From Chloroflexota bacterium (GTDB lineage: Bacteria; Chloroflexota; Dehalococcoidia; SM23-28-2; RBG-16-64-32): 16,218 nt of DNA. The notes beneath the pieces are model-generated. The model did no database searches. It saw only the letters and a program-made list of their open reading frames with translations, and was not told the origin of the DNA. The DNA lies in the NCBI GenBank assembly GCA_022565075.1, contig JADFKG010000029.1:1-16218 (forward strand). Direction: 5' to 3'. Of this stretch, positions 1 through 8,192 are shown piece by piece (the first letter of the stretch is position 1; each line of letters starts with the position of its first letter). A program made the position numbers and the translations under genes.

Positions 1-189
1 GAGACTATCTCCGTCGATAACAAGGTGACGCACAACATGAACATCGACTACAGCGCCTACGAGGGCTTGGAAGTGACCGGCATCAGCGAAACGGTGATCT
101 CGCGCGGCAAGGTGGTGGTGAAAGATTGCCTTTACGTCGGCACCAAGGGCGACGGGCAGTTTTTGAAGCGCGCCGGTTACTCGGGATAA
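1..189 (+). CDS. hydA: Dihydropyrimidinase/D-hydantoinase, C-terminal 62 residues (5' end outside window)
   Basis: The frame is open from base 1 and ends at TAA 187-189. The residues read YEGLEVTGISETVISRGKVV, then VKDCLYVGTKGDGQFLKR. This is the usual C-terminal tail of cyclic amidohydrolases of the dihydropyrimidinase/hydantoinase group: a Y-x-x-[FY]-EG-[ML]-E-V stretch, then ISRGKVVV, then a GxGxFLKR end. The family hydrolyses 5,6-dihydropyrimidines to N-carbamoyl-beta-amino acids in the cytosol. The metal-binding core lies outside the window, so the substrate cannot be judged. The next gene starts 26 nt downstream and encodes the following pathway step, which supports the call and an operon. 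Confidence 0.85.
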   Translation, partial: ETISVDNKVTHNMNIDYSAYEGLEVTGISETVISRGKVVVKDCLYVGTKGDGQFLKRAGYSG

Positions 190-215
190 GCACAGTATAT
201 ATAGGGAGCATTGCA

Positions 216-1082
<867 letters not shown>

Positions 1083-1150
1083 GGGTGACCCGTCACTCCC
1101 GCCAGCCGCAACCGCAAGACATGCAAAGCCACCTGCAATAAGGATTATCT

Positions 1151-2449
1151 ATGGATAGCGCTGAAATTCGCCGCAAGCATAAAGCCTACCTGTTTCCATC
1201 GGTCAAAAACTTCTACAAGGAGCCGCTGGTGGCCGAGTCGGGCCACGGCAGCACCCTCACCGATGCCGACGGCAAAACCTACCTCGACTTTTTCGGGGGT
1301 ATCCTCACCGTTTCGGTGGGCCACGCCAACGCCGAGGTCAACGCCGCCGTAACGGCGCAGCTGTCGAGGCTCAGCCATGTGTCGACCCTCTACCCCACCG
1401 AGCCGCTGGTGACGCTGGCCGAGAAGCTCGTCGAGATAACCCCCGCCAATCTGCAGAAAGTCTTCTTTACCGCCTCGGGCACCGAAGCCGATGAGACCGC
1501 CCACATGATGGCGCAGCTCACCACCGGCAACATGGAGTTTATCGCCCTGCGCTACGGCTACTCGGGCCGCTCCATGCTGGCCCAGACGGTCACGGCGCAC
1601 TCCACCTGGCGCTCGCTGCCGACGCAGATTGCCGGCGTCAAGCACGCCCTGGCCCCTTACTGCTACCGCTGCCCGCTGAAGCTGGAGTACCCCGACTGCG
1701 GCGTCGCCTGCGCTGAGGATGTGGAGGAGCTCATTGCCACCACCACCACTGGCGAAATCGCCGGCATGATGGTAGAGCCGATACAGGGCGTCGGCGGTTT
1801 CATCACCCCGCCCAAAGAGTATTTCAAGATCGTCGCCGAGATCGTCCGCGCCCACGGTGGCGTTTTCATCTCCGATGAAGTGCAGACCGGCTTTGGCCGC
1901 ACCGGCAAGATGTGGGGCATAGAGCAGTACGATGTGGAGCCCGACATGATGACCATGGCCAAAGGGATTGCCAACGGTCTGCCGCTGGCCGCCGTGCTGG
2001 CCACCGACGACATTGCCAAGTCGCAGACCAAAAACACCATATCGACCTTTGGGGGAAACCCCGTGAGTTGCGCTGCGGCCAACGCCACCATCGAAATTAT
2101 CGAGCGCGACAATCTGGCTGACAATGCCGACAAAATGGGGGCCATTTTGCGAGCGGGACTGGAAGCGTTGCAGCAAAAATACCCCCGCATCATTGGCGAC
2201 GTGCGCGGCATGGGCCTGATGCAGGCGCTGGAGCTGGTGGTGGATGAAACCGCTGGCGACCGGACGCCCAACCCTGATGCCACGGCGGAATTTCTGGAGC
2301 AGACCCGGCAACGCGGCCTGCTGGTGGGTCGCGGTGGTCTGCACGGCAACGCCCTGCGCATCTCCCCGCCGCTGAACATCACCCAGAACGAAGTCGAGAC
2401 GGCGCTGGAGATCATGGGCGACTCCTTTAGCGGCATGGGTGCGGCCTGA
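1151..2449 (+). CDS. Class III PLP-dependent aminotransferase, probably beta-alanine/beta-aminoisobutyrate transaminase
   Basis: A 432-aa fold-type I, class III aminotransferase. The PLP lysine is Lys271 in TMAKGIANGLP. The preceding ISDEVQTGFGRTG is the class III signature with the cofactor-binding Asp. A Cys-rich insert near residues 170-185 (YCYRCPLKLEYPDCGVACA) is typical of the AGXT2-like and 4-aminobutyrate-type subgroup. In this operon the logical role is transfer of the amino group of beta-alanine (uracil route) or beta-aminoisobutyrate (thymine route) to pyruvate or another keto acid. The substrate is inferred from context, since family members also act on GABA and alanine/glyoxylate. 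AAGGA lies just before the ATG. The stop overlaps the next start by one base (TGATG), so the two are probably translationally coupled. Confidence 0.88.
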   Translation: MDSAEIRRKHKAYLFPSVKNFYKEPLVAESGHGSTLTDADGKTYLDFFGGILTVSVGHANAEVNAAVTAQLSRLSHVSTLYPTEPLVTLAEKLVEITPANLQKVFFTASGTEADETAHMMAQLTTGNMEFIALRYGYSGRSMLAQTVTAHSTWRSLPTQIAGVKHALAPYCYRCPLKLEYPDCGVACAEDVEELIATTTTGEIAGMMVEPIQGVGGFITPPKEYFKIVAEIVRAHGGVFISDEVQTGFGRTGKMWGIEQYDVEPDMMTMAKGIANGLPLAAVLATDDIAKSQTKNTISTFGGNPVSCAAANATIEIIERDNLADNADKMGAILRAGLEALQQKYPRIIGDVRGMGLMQALELVVDETAGDRTPNPDATAEFLEQTRQRGLLVGRGGLHGNALRISPPLNITQNEVETALEIMGDSFSGMGAA

Positions 2450-4887
2450 TGACAACGGTTGCACCGTCATTTGACCCGCTGCCGTCCGGGCGCCTGGAGC
2501 AGGAGTTCGTCGATGCCAAGCCGGCGCTCACCGATGCGGAGGCGCTCATTGAGGCCCACCGCTGCCTCTTCTGCCACGACGCGCCGTGCATCACCGCCTG
2601 CCCCACCGGCATCGACATCCCCGCCTTCATCAAGAAAATTGCCACCGGCAACATCCGTGGCAGCGCCAAGACCATTTTCAGCGTCAACATGACCGGCGCG
2701 ACCACGGCCCGGGTCTGTCCTGTAGAGGAACTGTGCGCTGGCGCCTGCGTCTACAACGACCTGAACGACAAACCGATCCAGATCGGCAAACTGCAGCGCT
2801 ATGCCACTTCCCTGGCGCTCCGGAAAGAGGCCAACGGCGGAACGCCCCTCTTTACGCCACTGCCTGGCACCGGCAAATCGGTAGCGCTTATCGGCGCCGG
2901 ACCCGCCTCCCTGGCCTGCGCGGCGCACCTGGCTCTGGCTGGCGTCACCCCTGTCATTTACGAGAAATCGGATCGGCCCGGCGGCCTCAACACCACCGGC
3001 ATCGCGCCGTACAAGCTAATGGCCGACGATGCGCTGCGCGAGGTGGAGTGGATTTTGAGCCACGGCGTCACCTTAAAAACCGGCGTGGAGCTGGGGCGCG
3101 ATATCGAGTTTGCCCAGCTGCTGGAGGAGCACGATGCGCCGGAGGGGATCGTTACCGAGGCGCGCAAGCAGCTGGGGATGACGTTGAGCCGTACCGGCGA
3201 CCTCAAGGAGTCGGCGCAAGAGCTGACTGCTGTCCTCGACCTCTACGAGGCTGAGGGCGACGTCTACAATATCGCCCACGCCAGCATGGAGCTGGGGGCA
3301 TCGCTCGGCCTTCTGGGCCGTCTGCCGGAGGCTGCGGGTTACCTGGAGAGGTCACGCCAGCTCTGGAGCCAGCTGGGCAACGAACACATGCTCGTGCAGA
3401 CGCTGGTGAACCTGGGGATGATCTACTACCTGCAGGGTGACTTTGTCCGTGCGGCGGAGATCTACGAACAGGGCCGAGAGCATGTGCGCGTCACGAGCAA
3501 CCTGCAGAAGGAAGTCTACCTCACCACGTCGCTGGCAGATATCCAGCGCGATATGGGTGAGCACCAGACTGCTCTGCACGCCTACAAGGACGTTCTCGAC
3601 GACGCTTGGAGCATCGGCGACGCTTATATCTGCGTGTACATCATGGACGCCATCGCCAACACCCACCGCCTGATGGGCGATCTCGTACAGGCCGAGTCCT
3701 GGGCGGGCCGTGCTAGCGCGGAAGCGGAGAAGACCGAGGGTGACCTGGAGCAGGGCATCTGCCTCGTCACGAAGGGCCTGATCCAGCGTCAGCAGGGCGA
3801 ACTCAAGGAGGCCATCGAGTACCTGGAGAAGGCGGTCCCGTACCTGCGCGAGAAGGACGCCCGGCGAGAGCTGGCGGCGGCCTACTTCCACGTTGCGGGC
3901 GCCTACTTCTCGCTGAAGAAGAAGCGAGTGGCTCTGGAGTACCTGGAAAAGGTGGCCGAGCTGGTGAAGGATCTGGGATATGACCACTTCTTGCTGGTAG
4001 AGGCGGCCCGCAACCCGCTCCTCGTCCAGTACGGCGCGGCGAACAAGGCGGCGGACGGCTACTACGCTCGCATGAAGAAGCTGATGAAGAGTGCTCCCAG
4101 CGCGGAGGGCGAGTCCGAAGATGGCGTTGCCACCGACGAGGCAACGCTGACGGCGTTCGGCTTCGGTCACGCTCGTGTGGAGTACAACGGACAGGAGATT
4201 ACCGACCTGGAGTGGCGCAGCGAGAAGAGCCGCGAGATGTTCTTCTTCTTCCTCTGCAACCGCCGCGGCCTGCGCAAGGAGGAGATCGTGGCCGTTCTGT
4301 GGCCCGATATGCCGGAAGAGAAGACGACGAGCGCCTTCCACTCAAGCATGTACCGGCTGCGAAAGGCGCTGTACACGGACATCATCTCCAAGGAATCCGG
4401 GCGCTACCAGCTGGATCCGAGCGGCGACTTCGCGTTTGACGTCGAGCAGTTCCAGGCGGCGCTGGCAGCCGCTGACGACCCCCAGGCCGCCGACGAGGCG
4501 CTGAAGCAGATGGAACGAGCGGAAAGCCTGTACAAGGGGCAGTTTGCGCCCGAATTCTACTCAGAATGGGCGGAAACGCTGCGCTGGCAGCTCGAAGAGC
4601 AGTACATGAGTCTCCTTGGCAGCCTCTCCACCGCCTATAACGAGGCCGGCGAGTTCAAGAAGAGCGCCGATATCTGCCAGAAGATCGTCGAGCTGGACGA
4701 ATTCAACGAGGCCGCCTGGTACCGCCTGATGAGCAATTACATACAGGCGCAGCAGACGGAAGCGGCAAAGTACTGCTACAACCGTTACATACAGATCGTA
4801 TCGGAAGATGAGGACGTGGCGGCTGACGTCGCCGACTTCGACGACCTCGTAAAGGAGATCACCGCGGGCGCGCCGAAACGCGCATAG
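2449..4887 (+). CDS. Chimeric ORF: PreT-like dihydropyrimidine dehydrogenase N-terminus joined to a TPR/BTAD (SARP-like) transcriptional regulator
   Basis: An 812-codon frame made of two unrelated halves. Residues 1-230 are the start of an NAD-dependent dihydropyrimidine dehydrogenase subunit (PreT/GltD-like). They hold a double 4Fe-4S ligand set (Cys39, 42, 47, 51, 90, 96, 100) and a dinucleotide motif ALIGAGPASLACA at 146-158, followed by YEKSDRPGGLNTTGI. After LLEEHDA (residue 230) a normal PreT would continue with the rest of its FAD/NAD domain. Here the sequence switches to TPR helices (about 231-560; e.g. TLVNLGMIYYLQGDFVRAAE), then an OmpR-type winged helix (about 567-650; WRSEKSREMFFFFL, SSMYRLRKAL) and a BTAD TPR domain (about 665-812). 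The second half is the C-terminal two thirds of a SARP or MalT-like cytosolic transcription factor lacking its N-terminus, often a STAND ATPase in relatives. A genuine bifunctional protein is very unlikely. A terminator follows at 4913. Confidence 0.85.
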   Translation: MTTVAPSFDPLPSGRLEQEFVDAKPALTDAEALIEAHRCLFCHDAPCITACPTGIDIPAFIKKIATGNIRGSAKTIFSVNMTGATTARVCPVEELCAGACVYNDLNDKPIQIGKLQRYATSLALRKEANGGTPLFTPLPGTGKSVALIGAGPASLACAAHLALAGVTPVIYEKSDRPGGLNTTGIAPYKLMADDALREVEWILSHGVTLKTGVELGRDIEFAQLLEEHDAPEGIVTEARKQLGMTLSRTGDLKESAQELTAVLDLYEAEGDVYNIAHASMELGASLGLLGRLPEAAGYLERSRQLWSQLGNEHMLVQTLVNLGMIYYLQGDFVRAAEIYEQGREHVRVTSNLQKEVYLTTSLADIQRDMGEHQTALHAYKDVLDDAWSIGDAYICVYIMDAIANTHRLMGDLVQAESWAGRASAEAEKTEGDLEQGICLVTKGLIQRQQGELKEAIEYLEKAVPYLREKDARRELAAAYFHVAGAYFSLKKKRVALEYLEKVAELVKDLGYDHFLLVEAARNPLLVQYGAANKAADGYYARMKKLMKSAPSAEGESEDGVATDEATLTAFGFGHARVEYNGQEITDLEWRSEKSREMFFFFLCNRRGLRKEEIVAVLWPDMPEEKTTSAFHSSMYRLRKALYTDIISKESGRYQLDPSGDFAFDVEQFQAALAAADDPQAADEALKQMERAESLYKGQFAPEFYSEWAETLRWQLEEQYMSLLGSLSTAYNEAGEFKKSADICQKIVELDEFNEAAWYRLMSNYIQAQQTEAAKYCYNRYIQIVSEDEDVAADVADFDDLVKEITAGAPKRA
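3130..3150 (+). other. Junction point between the PreT fragment and the TPR regulator fragment
   Basis: The codons for His-Asp-Ala (3130-3138) close the PreT homology. The codons from Pro-Glu-Gly (3139 on) start the TPR region. The join keeps frame. The gene to the left loses roughly half its family length and the regulator to the right loses its N-terminus at the same place, as expected for a misassembly or an illegitimate recombination joint. No insertion-sequence end, target duplication or long repeat is visible here. The exact base is uncertain by several nucleotides. Confidence 0.6.
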
Positions 4888-4892
4888 GAAAA

Positions 4893-4902
4893 TCTCGCCA
4901 GA
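4893..4902. repeat. Inverted copy of the small-ORF leader motif TCTGGCGAGA
   Basis: TCTCGCCAGA starts 5 bases after the regulator stop codon. It is the exact reverse complement of the first 10 bases of the 56-nt leader repeat at 4962 and 5135. It could be a further operator half or a chance match within a GC-rich region. Confidence 0.4.
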
Positions 4903-4912
4903 CACACCGGAG

Positions 4913-4936
4913 CGGCCCTCGACGGGCCGTTTTTTT
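4913..4936 (+). terminator. Rho-independent terminator after the TPR/BTAD regulator
   Basis: Perfect 6-bp stem CGGCCC (4913-4918) / GGGCCG (4924-4929) with loop TCGAC, followed directly by seven T (4930-4936). It lies 25 nt after the regulator stop and separates it from the small-ORF cluster. Confidence 0.85.
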
Positions 4937-4961
4937 GTATCTGGCTCAGATACGGAGACTT

Positions 4962-5017
4962 TCTGGCGAGAAACCGGCGAGAGCCGTTTGCGACACTGTA
5001 GCCACAGAAGAGAACGA
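4962..5017 (+). repeat. 56-nt leader repeat, copy 1, upstream of the first small ORF
   Basis: Identical over 56 nt to 5135-5190, with an offset of 173 nt. It starts with two direct GGCGAGA heptamers (4965-4971 and 4976-4982) at an 11-bp period. It then runs through a shared stretch ending GAAGAGAACGA. It ends 24 nt before the start codon of the 26-aa ORF. Direct heptamers one helical turn apart are the known layout of SARP operators, and a BTAD regulator lies immediately upstream. No convincing -10 box was found inside the repeat. Confidence 0.9.
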
Positions 5018-5041
5018 GATCAGAAGCAAGGACGAAGCCAG

Positions 5042-5122
5042 ATGAAGAACCGCACACGCAACGCGATCAAGTGGAGCTACGACGACCAGGGCCTGAACGG
5101 CCGCCGTGGGCAGATTGCCTAG
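5042..5122 (+). CDS. Small protein, 26 aa, tandem paralogue A (MKNRTRNAIKWS family)
   Basis: An unrecognised microprotein: a cationic N-terminus (MKNRTRNAIKWS), then YDDQGLNGRRGQIA. It has no hydrophobic segment and no signal peptide. AAGGA lies about 9 nt before the ATG, which supports translation. It is paralogous to the ORF at 5214. The first 12 residues are identical in both, although two codons differ only at synonymous third positions (CGC/CGA, ACA/ACC), and the QGL-x-GR centre is kept. Each copy has its own 56-nt leader. It lies just downstream of the TPR/BTAD regulator's terminator. It could be a secreted or modified peptide, a peptide ligand, or a small regulator. No function can be assigned. 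Confidence 0.6.
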   Translation: MKNRTRNAIKWSYDDQGLNGRRGQIA

Positions 5123-5134
5123 CCTGGTGAGATC

Positions 5135-5190
5135 TCTGGCGAGAAACCGGCGAGAGCCGTTTGCGACACTGTAGCCACAGAAGAGAACGA
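5135..5190 (+). repeat. 56-nt leader repeat, copy 2, upstream of the second small ORF
   Basis: Exact copy of 4962-5017. The GGCGAGA heptamers are at 5138-5144 and 5149-5155. A near-match GGTGAGA precedes them at 5126-5132 (12 bp upstream of the first), giving up to three heptamers here. The tract between the repeat and the next start codon is also similar to copy 1 apart from small indels. Confidence 0.9.
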
Positions 5191-5213
5191 CAGAAGCAGC
5201 AAGGAAGAAACAG

Positions 5214-5303
5214 ATGAAGAACCGAACCCGCAACGCGATCAAGTGGAGCCTCGACAACCAGGGCCTGAGTGGCCGCACCGACCGCCGGCAGGCGATCGCC
5301 TGA
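5214..5303 (+). CDS. Small protein, 29 aa, tandem paralogue B (MKNRTRNAIKWS family)
   Basis: Second copy of the microprotein at 5042: MKNRTRNAIKWS, then LDNQGLSGRTDRRQAIA. AAGGAAG sits 6 nt before the ATG, a good ribosome-binding site. Relative to copy A it has Tyr to Leu, Asp to Asn and Asn to Ser changes, plus a three-residue longer tail, while the IA end is kept. Highly basic, no membrane segment, no Cys. The duplication includes the upstream leader, so each copy probably has the same control. No known family is recognised. Confidence 0.6.
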   Translation: MKNRTRNAIKWSLDNQGLSGRTDRRQAIA

Positions 5304-5341
5304 GGGATCGGTTAAGGAATAGATAAGGTGGCACGAGCAGG

Positions 5342-5440
5342 ATGATGAAGCGAATCGGAGCGACAGTTGGCTTTAACAGGGCCGTTACTACGCTAGCGCT
5401 GCTCCTGGCAGTGGTGGCCGCTCAGAGCCCACTCATCTAA
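5342..5440 (+). CDS. Signal-peptide-like microprotein, 32 aa, ending VAAQSPLI
   Basis: The n-region MMKRIGATVGFNR is basic. The h-region TLALLLAVV is followed by VAA, a classic -3/-1 signal peptidase I site, leaving the pentapeptide QSPLI. The architecture (Sec signal plus a very short C-terminal product) resembles pre-pro signalling peptides such as the Phr family, although there is no sequence homology to them. Two adjacent ATG codons (5342 and 5345) could start translation, and the Shine-Dalgarno is weak (AAGG about 14 nt upstream, AGCAGG directly adjacent). The next ORF starts 11 nt downstream and ends in the same AAQSP motif, so the two are probably co-transcribed paralogues. It could instead be a membrane-anchored microprotein. 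Confidence 0.6.
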   Translation: MMKRIGATVGFNRAVTTLALLLAVVAAQSPLI

Positions 5441-5451
5441 GGAAATCTCTG

Positions 5452-5580
5452 ATGGCGATTCAACGCAGACACGGACCGGAAGGAATCAAGCACGGCTGGC
5501 CAGCGATTCGGCTGAACGTGGTAATCACCAGCGTGGCGCTGACACTGGCCGCCGTCGCCGCCCAAAGTCCCTTCTTCTAA
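5452..5580 (+). CDS. Signal-peptide-like microprotein, 42 aa, ending VAAQSPFF
   Basis: A longer basic N-terminus (MAIQRRHGPEGIKHGW) leads to a hydrophobic core (VVITSVALTLAAV) and VAA, then QSPFF and stop. AAGGAAA lies 6 nt before the ATG, a good ribosome-binding site. The last 18 residues align with the preceding microprotein. In the shared VAAQSP stretch five of the six codons differ only at the third position (GTG/GTC, GCT/GCC, CAG/CAA, AGC/AGT, CCA/CCC), a pattern of selection on the peptide rather than recent DNA duplication. Predicted cleavage after VAA would release QSPFF. A secreted signalling pentapeptide is an inference. Other possibilities are a membrane microprotein or a toxin-like peptide. 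Confidence 0.65.
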   Translation: MAIQRRHGPEGIKHGWPAIRLNVVITSVALTLAAVAAQSPFF

Positions 5581-5672
5581 CACCCGCAAGGAGGGCGCTC
5601 GCCCCGCCGCCGGCGCTGCAGGCACCAGGGCCGGCGACCAGATCATGGCCCCCAATCCCCTACCTGCCTGAG

Positions 5673-5714
5673 CTGCCCTGGGAGTCGACTAAGTAAACTG
5701 TCCTCCCGGGGCAG
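5673..5714. repeat. Long inverted repeat downstream of the QSP microproteins
   Basis: CTGCCCTGGGAG (5673-5684) pairs with CTCCCGGGGCAG (5703-5714) across an 18-nt loop: 12 positions with one G-T pair. A run of eight C follows at 5715-5722, with no T tract. It may be an attenuator or mRNA-stabilising hairpin at the end of the small-ORF transcript. The rest of 5581-5753 shows nothing else supportable. Confidence 0.6.
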
Positions 5715-5753
5715 CCCCCCCCGGCAGCCACAGGCCAGGAATCGAACACAGAG

Positions 5754-5796
5754 ACACGGGGAGTTCCATAATTGGTGAACTCCCCGTGTTTGCTTT
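5754..5796 (+). terminator. Strong hairpin terminator of the small-ORF cluster
   Basis: Perfect 13-bp stem ACACGGGGAGTTC (5754-5766) / GAACTCCCCGTGT (5777-5789) with a 10-nt AT-rich loop. An imperfect U tract TTTGCTTT overlaps the base of the stem. It separates the upstream microproteins from the next transcription unit. Confidence 0.75.
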
Positions 5797-5846
5797 ACGA
5801 TAACTGACCAAAACTCCCGAGTTCTTTAAATATCTGGCTAAAACGC

Positions 5847-5876
5847 TTGACATCCTTGTAAATATTGGGATATTAA
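5847..5876 (+). promoter_or_regulatory. Sigma-70 type promoter for the 29-aa microprotein and possibly the DUF5317 gene
   Basis: A consensus -35 TTGACA (5847-5852), an 18-nt spacer and -10 TATTAA (5871-5876) lie in a markedly AT-rich pocket within GC-rich DNA. The expected transcript start is near 5884, giving a leader of about 40 nt that contains CCCCTAACGGGG and a very strong purine-rich ribosome-binding site. Confidence 0.7.
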
Positions 5877-5924
5877 TGGGTCTGCCCCTAACGGGGTAAT
5901 CTACAGAAGGAAGGGGGGGTTTGG

Positions 5925-6014
5925 ATGAAGGCCCGACTCACCTACGTTGCGTTTAGTCTGATGGTTGTTGGCGCTGCTCTCGCTGTTGCGGGCGCACCGT
6001 TCCTTCGCCACTAA
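5925..6014 (+). CDS. Signal-peptide-like microprotein, 29 aa, ending GAPFLRH
   Basis: MKARLTYVAFSLMVVGAALA is a textbook short signal sequence: Lys and Arg at the N-terminus, then a hydrophobic core. It continues VAGAPFLRH and stops. Signal peptidase cleavage after AVA would release GAPFLRH. Cleavage after AGA would give PFLRH but is disfavoured by Pro at +1. AGGAAGGGGGGG before the ATG is a strong ribosome-binding site, and a consensus promoter lies upstream. The general plan matches the QSP microproteins, but the tail is different and this one has its own promoter. It could be a third signalling peptide, or a leader/membrane microprotein linked to the DUF5317 gene 65 nt downstream. Confidence 0.6.
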   Translation: MKARLTYVAFSLMVVGAALAVAGAPFLRH

Positions 6015-6079
6015 ACGATCGCGACAACGCCAGCACACGCGTCCATCACAGACCTTGGAGCTGTTAGGCTCTGGACTTG

Positions 6080-6592
6080 ATGGGCGCGCGTTGGCGTTTA
6101 CGGTTCCCAGATGTTGAACTCCGGTTAGCCGGAATCGTCCCGGCAGCTCTTGCCATTCAGCTGATCGCCATCTTCGCTGACCTCGGCTCAGACGACCTCT
6201 TCCGCCGCGTCCTCTTCATCGCTTCGTACCTGCTCCTCATCGTCTTCGTCTTCGCCAACGTCCGCCGGCCCAGCGTCGCCCTCTTCGGCGTCGGCGTCCT
6301 CCTCAACTTCCTGCCCATCATCGCCAACGGTGGCCTGATGCCGATAACGCCCGAGACGCTGCTGAAGACCGGCGACGTCCCGGAAGACGCGCGCATCGGC
6401 GAATGGGTGAGCGGCACGAAGGACGTGCTCCTGGAGCGCGACGACGTCCACCTCTATTTCTTCTCGGACAGGCTCACTTCGGACCTCAGCCCGTCTCGCG
6501 CCTTCAGCATCGGCGACCTGGTCCTGATTGGCGGGGCGATGGTTCTTCTTCTGGACTTGTTACTCCCCCGCCCGTACCGCGCCACAGACTAG
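6080..6592 (+). CDS. DUF5317 family membrane protein
   Basis: A 170-aa integral membrane protein. Predicted membrane segments are at about 17-34, 43-60, 66-82 and 143-162. The central LLNFLPIIANGGLMPITPETL is the characteristic DUF5317 stretch (LNF...ANGG.MP), and the end SIGDLVLIGGAMVLLLDLLL also fits the family. Function unknown. The ATG at 6080 is preceded by an in-frame TTG at 6077, and an in-frame TAG at 6065 limits the start. The N-terminus is shorter than I would expect for the family, and the Shine-Dalgarno (GGAG, about 20 nt upstream) is weak, so the start is uncertain. It is probably transcribed from the promoter at 5847 with the small ORF before it. It converges on fumC. Confidence 0.75.
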   Translation: MGARWRLRFPDVELRLAGIVPAALAIQLIAIFADLGSDDLFRRVLFIASYLLLIVFVFANVRRPSVALFGVGVLLNFLPIIANGGLMPITPETLLKTGDVPEDARIGEWVSGTKDVLLERDDVHLYFFSDRLTSDLSPSRAFSIGDLVLIGGAMVLLLDLLLPRPYRATD

Positions 6593-6647
6593 AGAGACGG
6601 GCGACGGCTGGCTTGGCGTCTGCGGCCCGCGTGGGCACCCGGCGCGC

Positions 6648-8036
<1,389 letters not shown>

Positions 8037-8192
8037 GGCAAGCTCCTTCCGGCAGGGCGAATGATATAGCGAGGCTGGTTGCGGTGGGAAGGCAGCCCGC
8101 TTCTGTGACGGATGTCATATCGGCGAGTGGGGCCGCCGCGTAGGATCAGGCGTAGATACGGTGGCAGATATGCCCCGCCCCCTCCCCAAGGT

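Noticed and set aside
126..215. 30-codon upstream extension of the beta-ureidopropionase frame
   Set aside because: It overlaps the dihydropyrimidinase 3' end, lacks family similarity, and the ATG at 216 has a proper ribosome-binding site.
4785..5278. Two minus-strand ORFs with a repeated ANGSRRFLAR segment and hydrophobic stretches
   Set aside because: The repetition comes from the 56-nt leader repeat read backwards. The plus-strand small ORFs have ribosome-binding sites and synonymous differences, while these cross the regulator terminator and the repeats.
5437..5655. Minus-strand 72-codon ORF opposite the QSPFF microprotein
   Set aside because: No ribosome-binding site or family was recognised, and the plus-strand frame carries the synonymous-substitution signal.
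5645..5671. Eight-codon ORF MAPNPLPA in the region after the QSP microproteins
   Set aside because: Too short, no good ribosome-binding site, no paralogue in the window.
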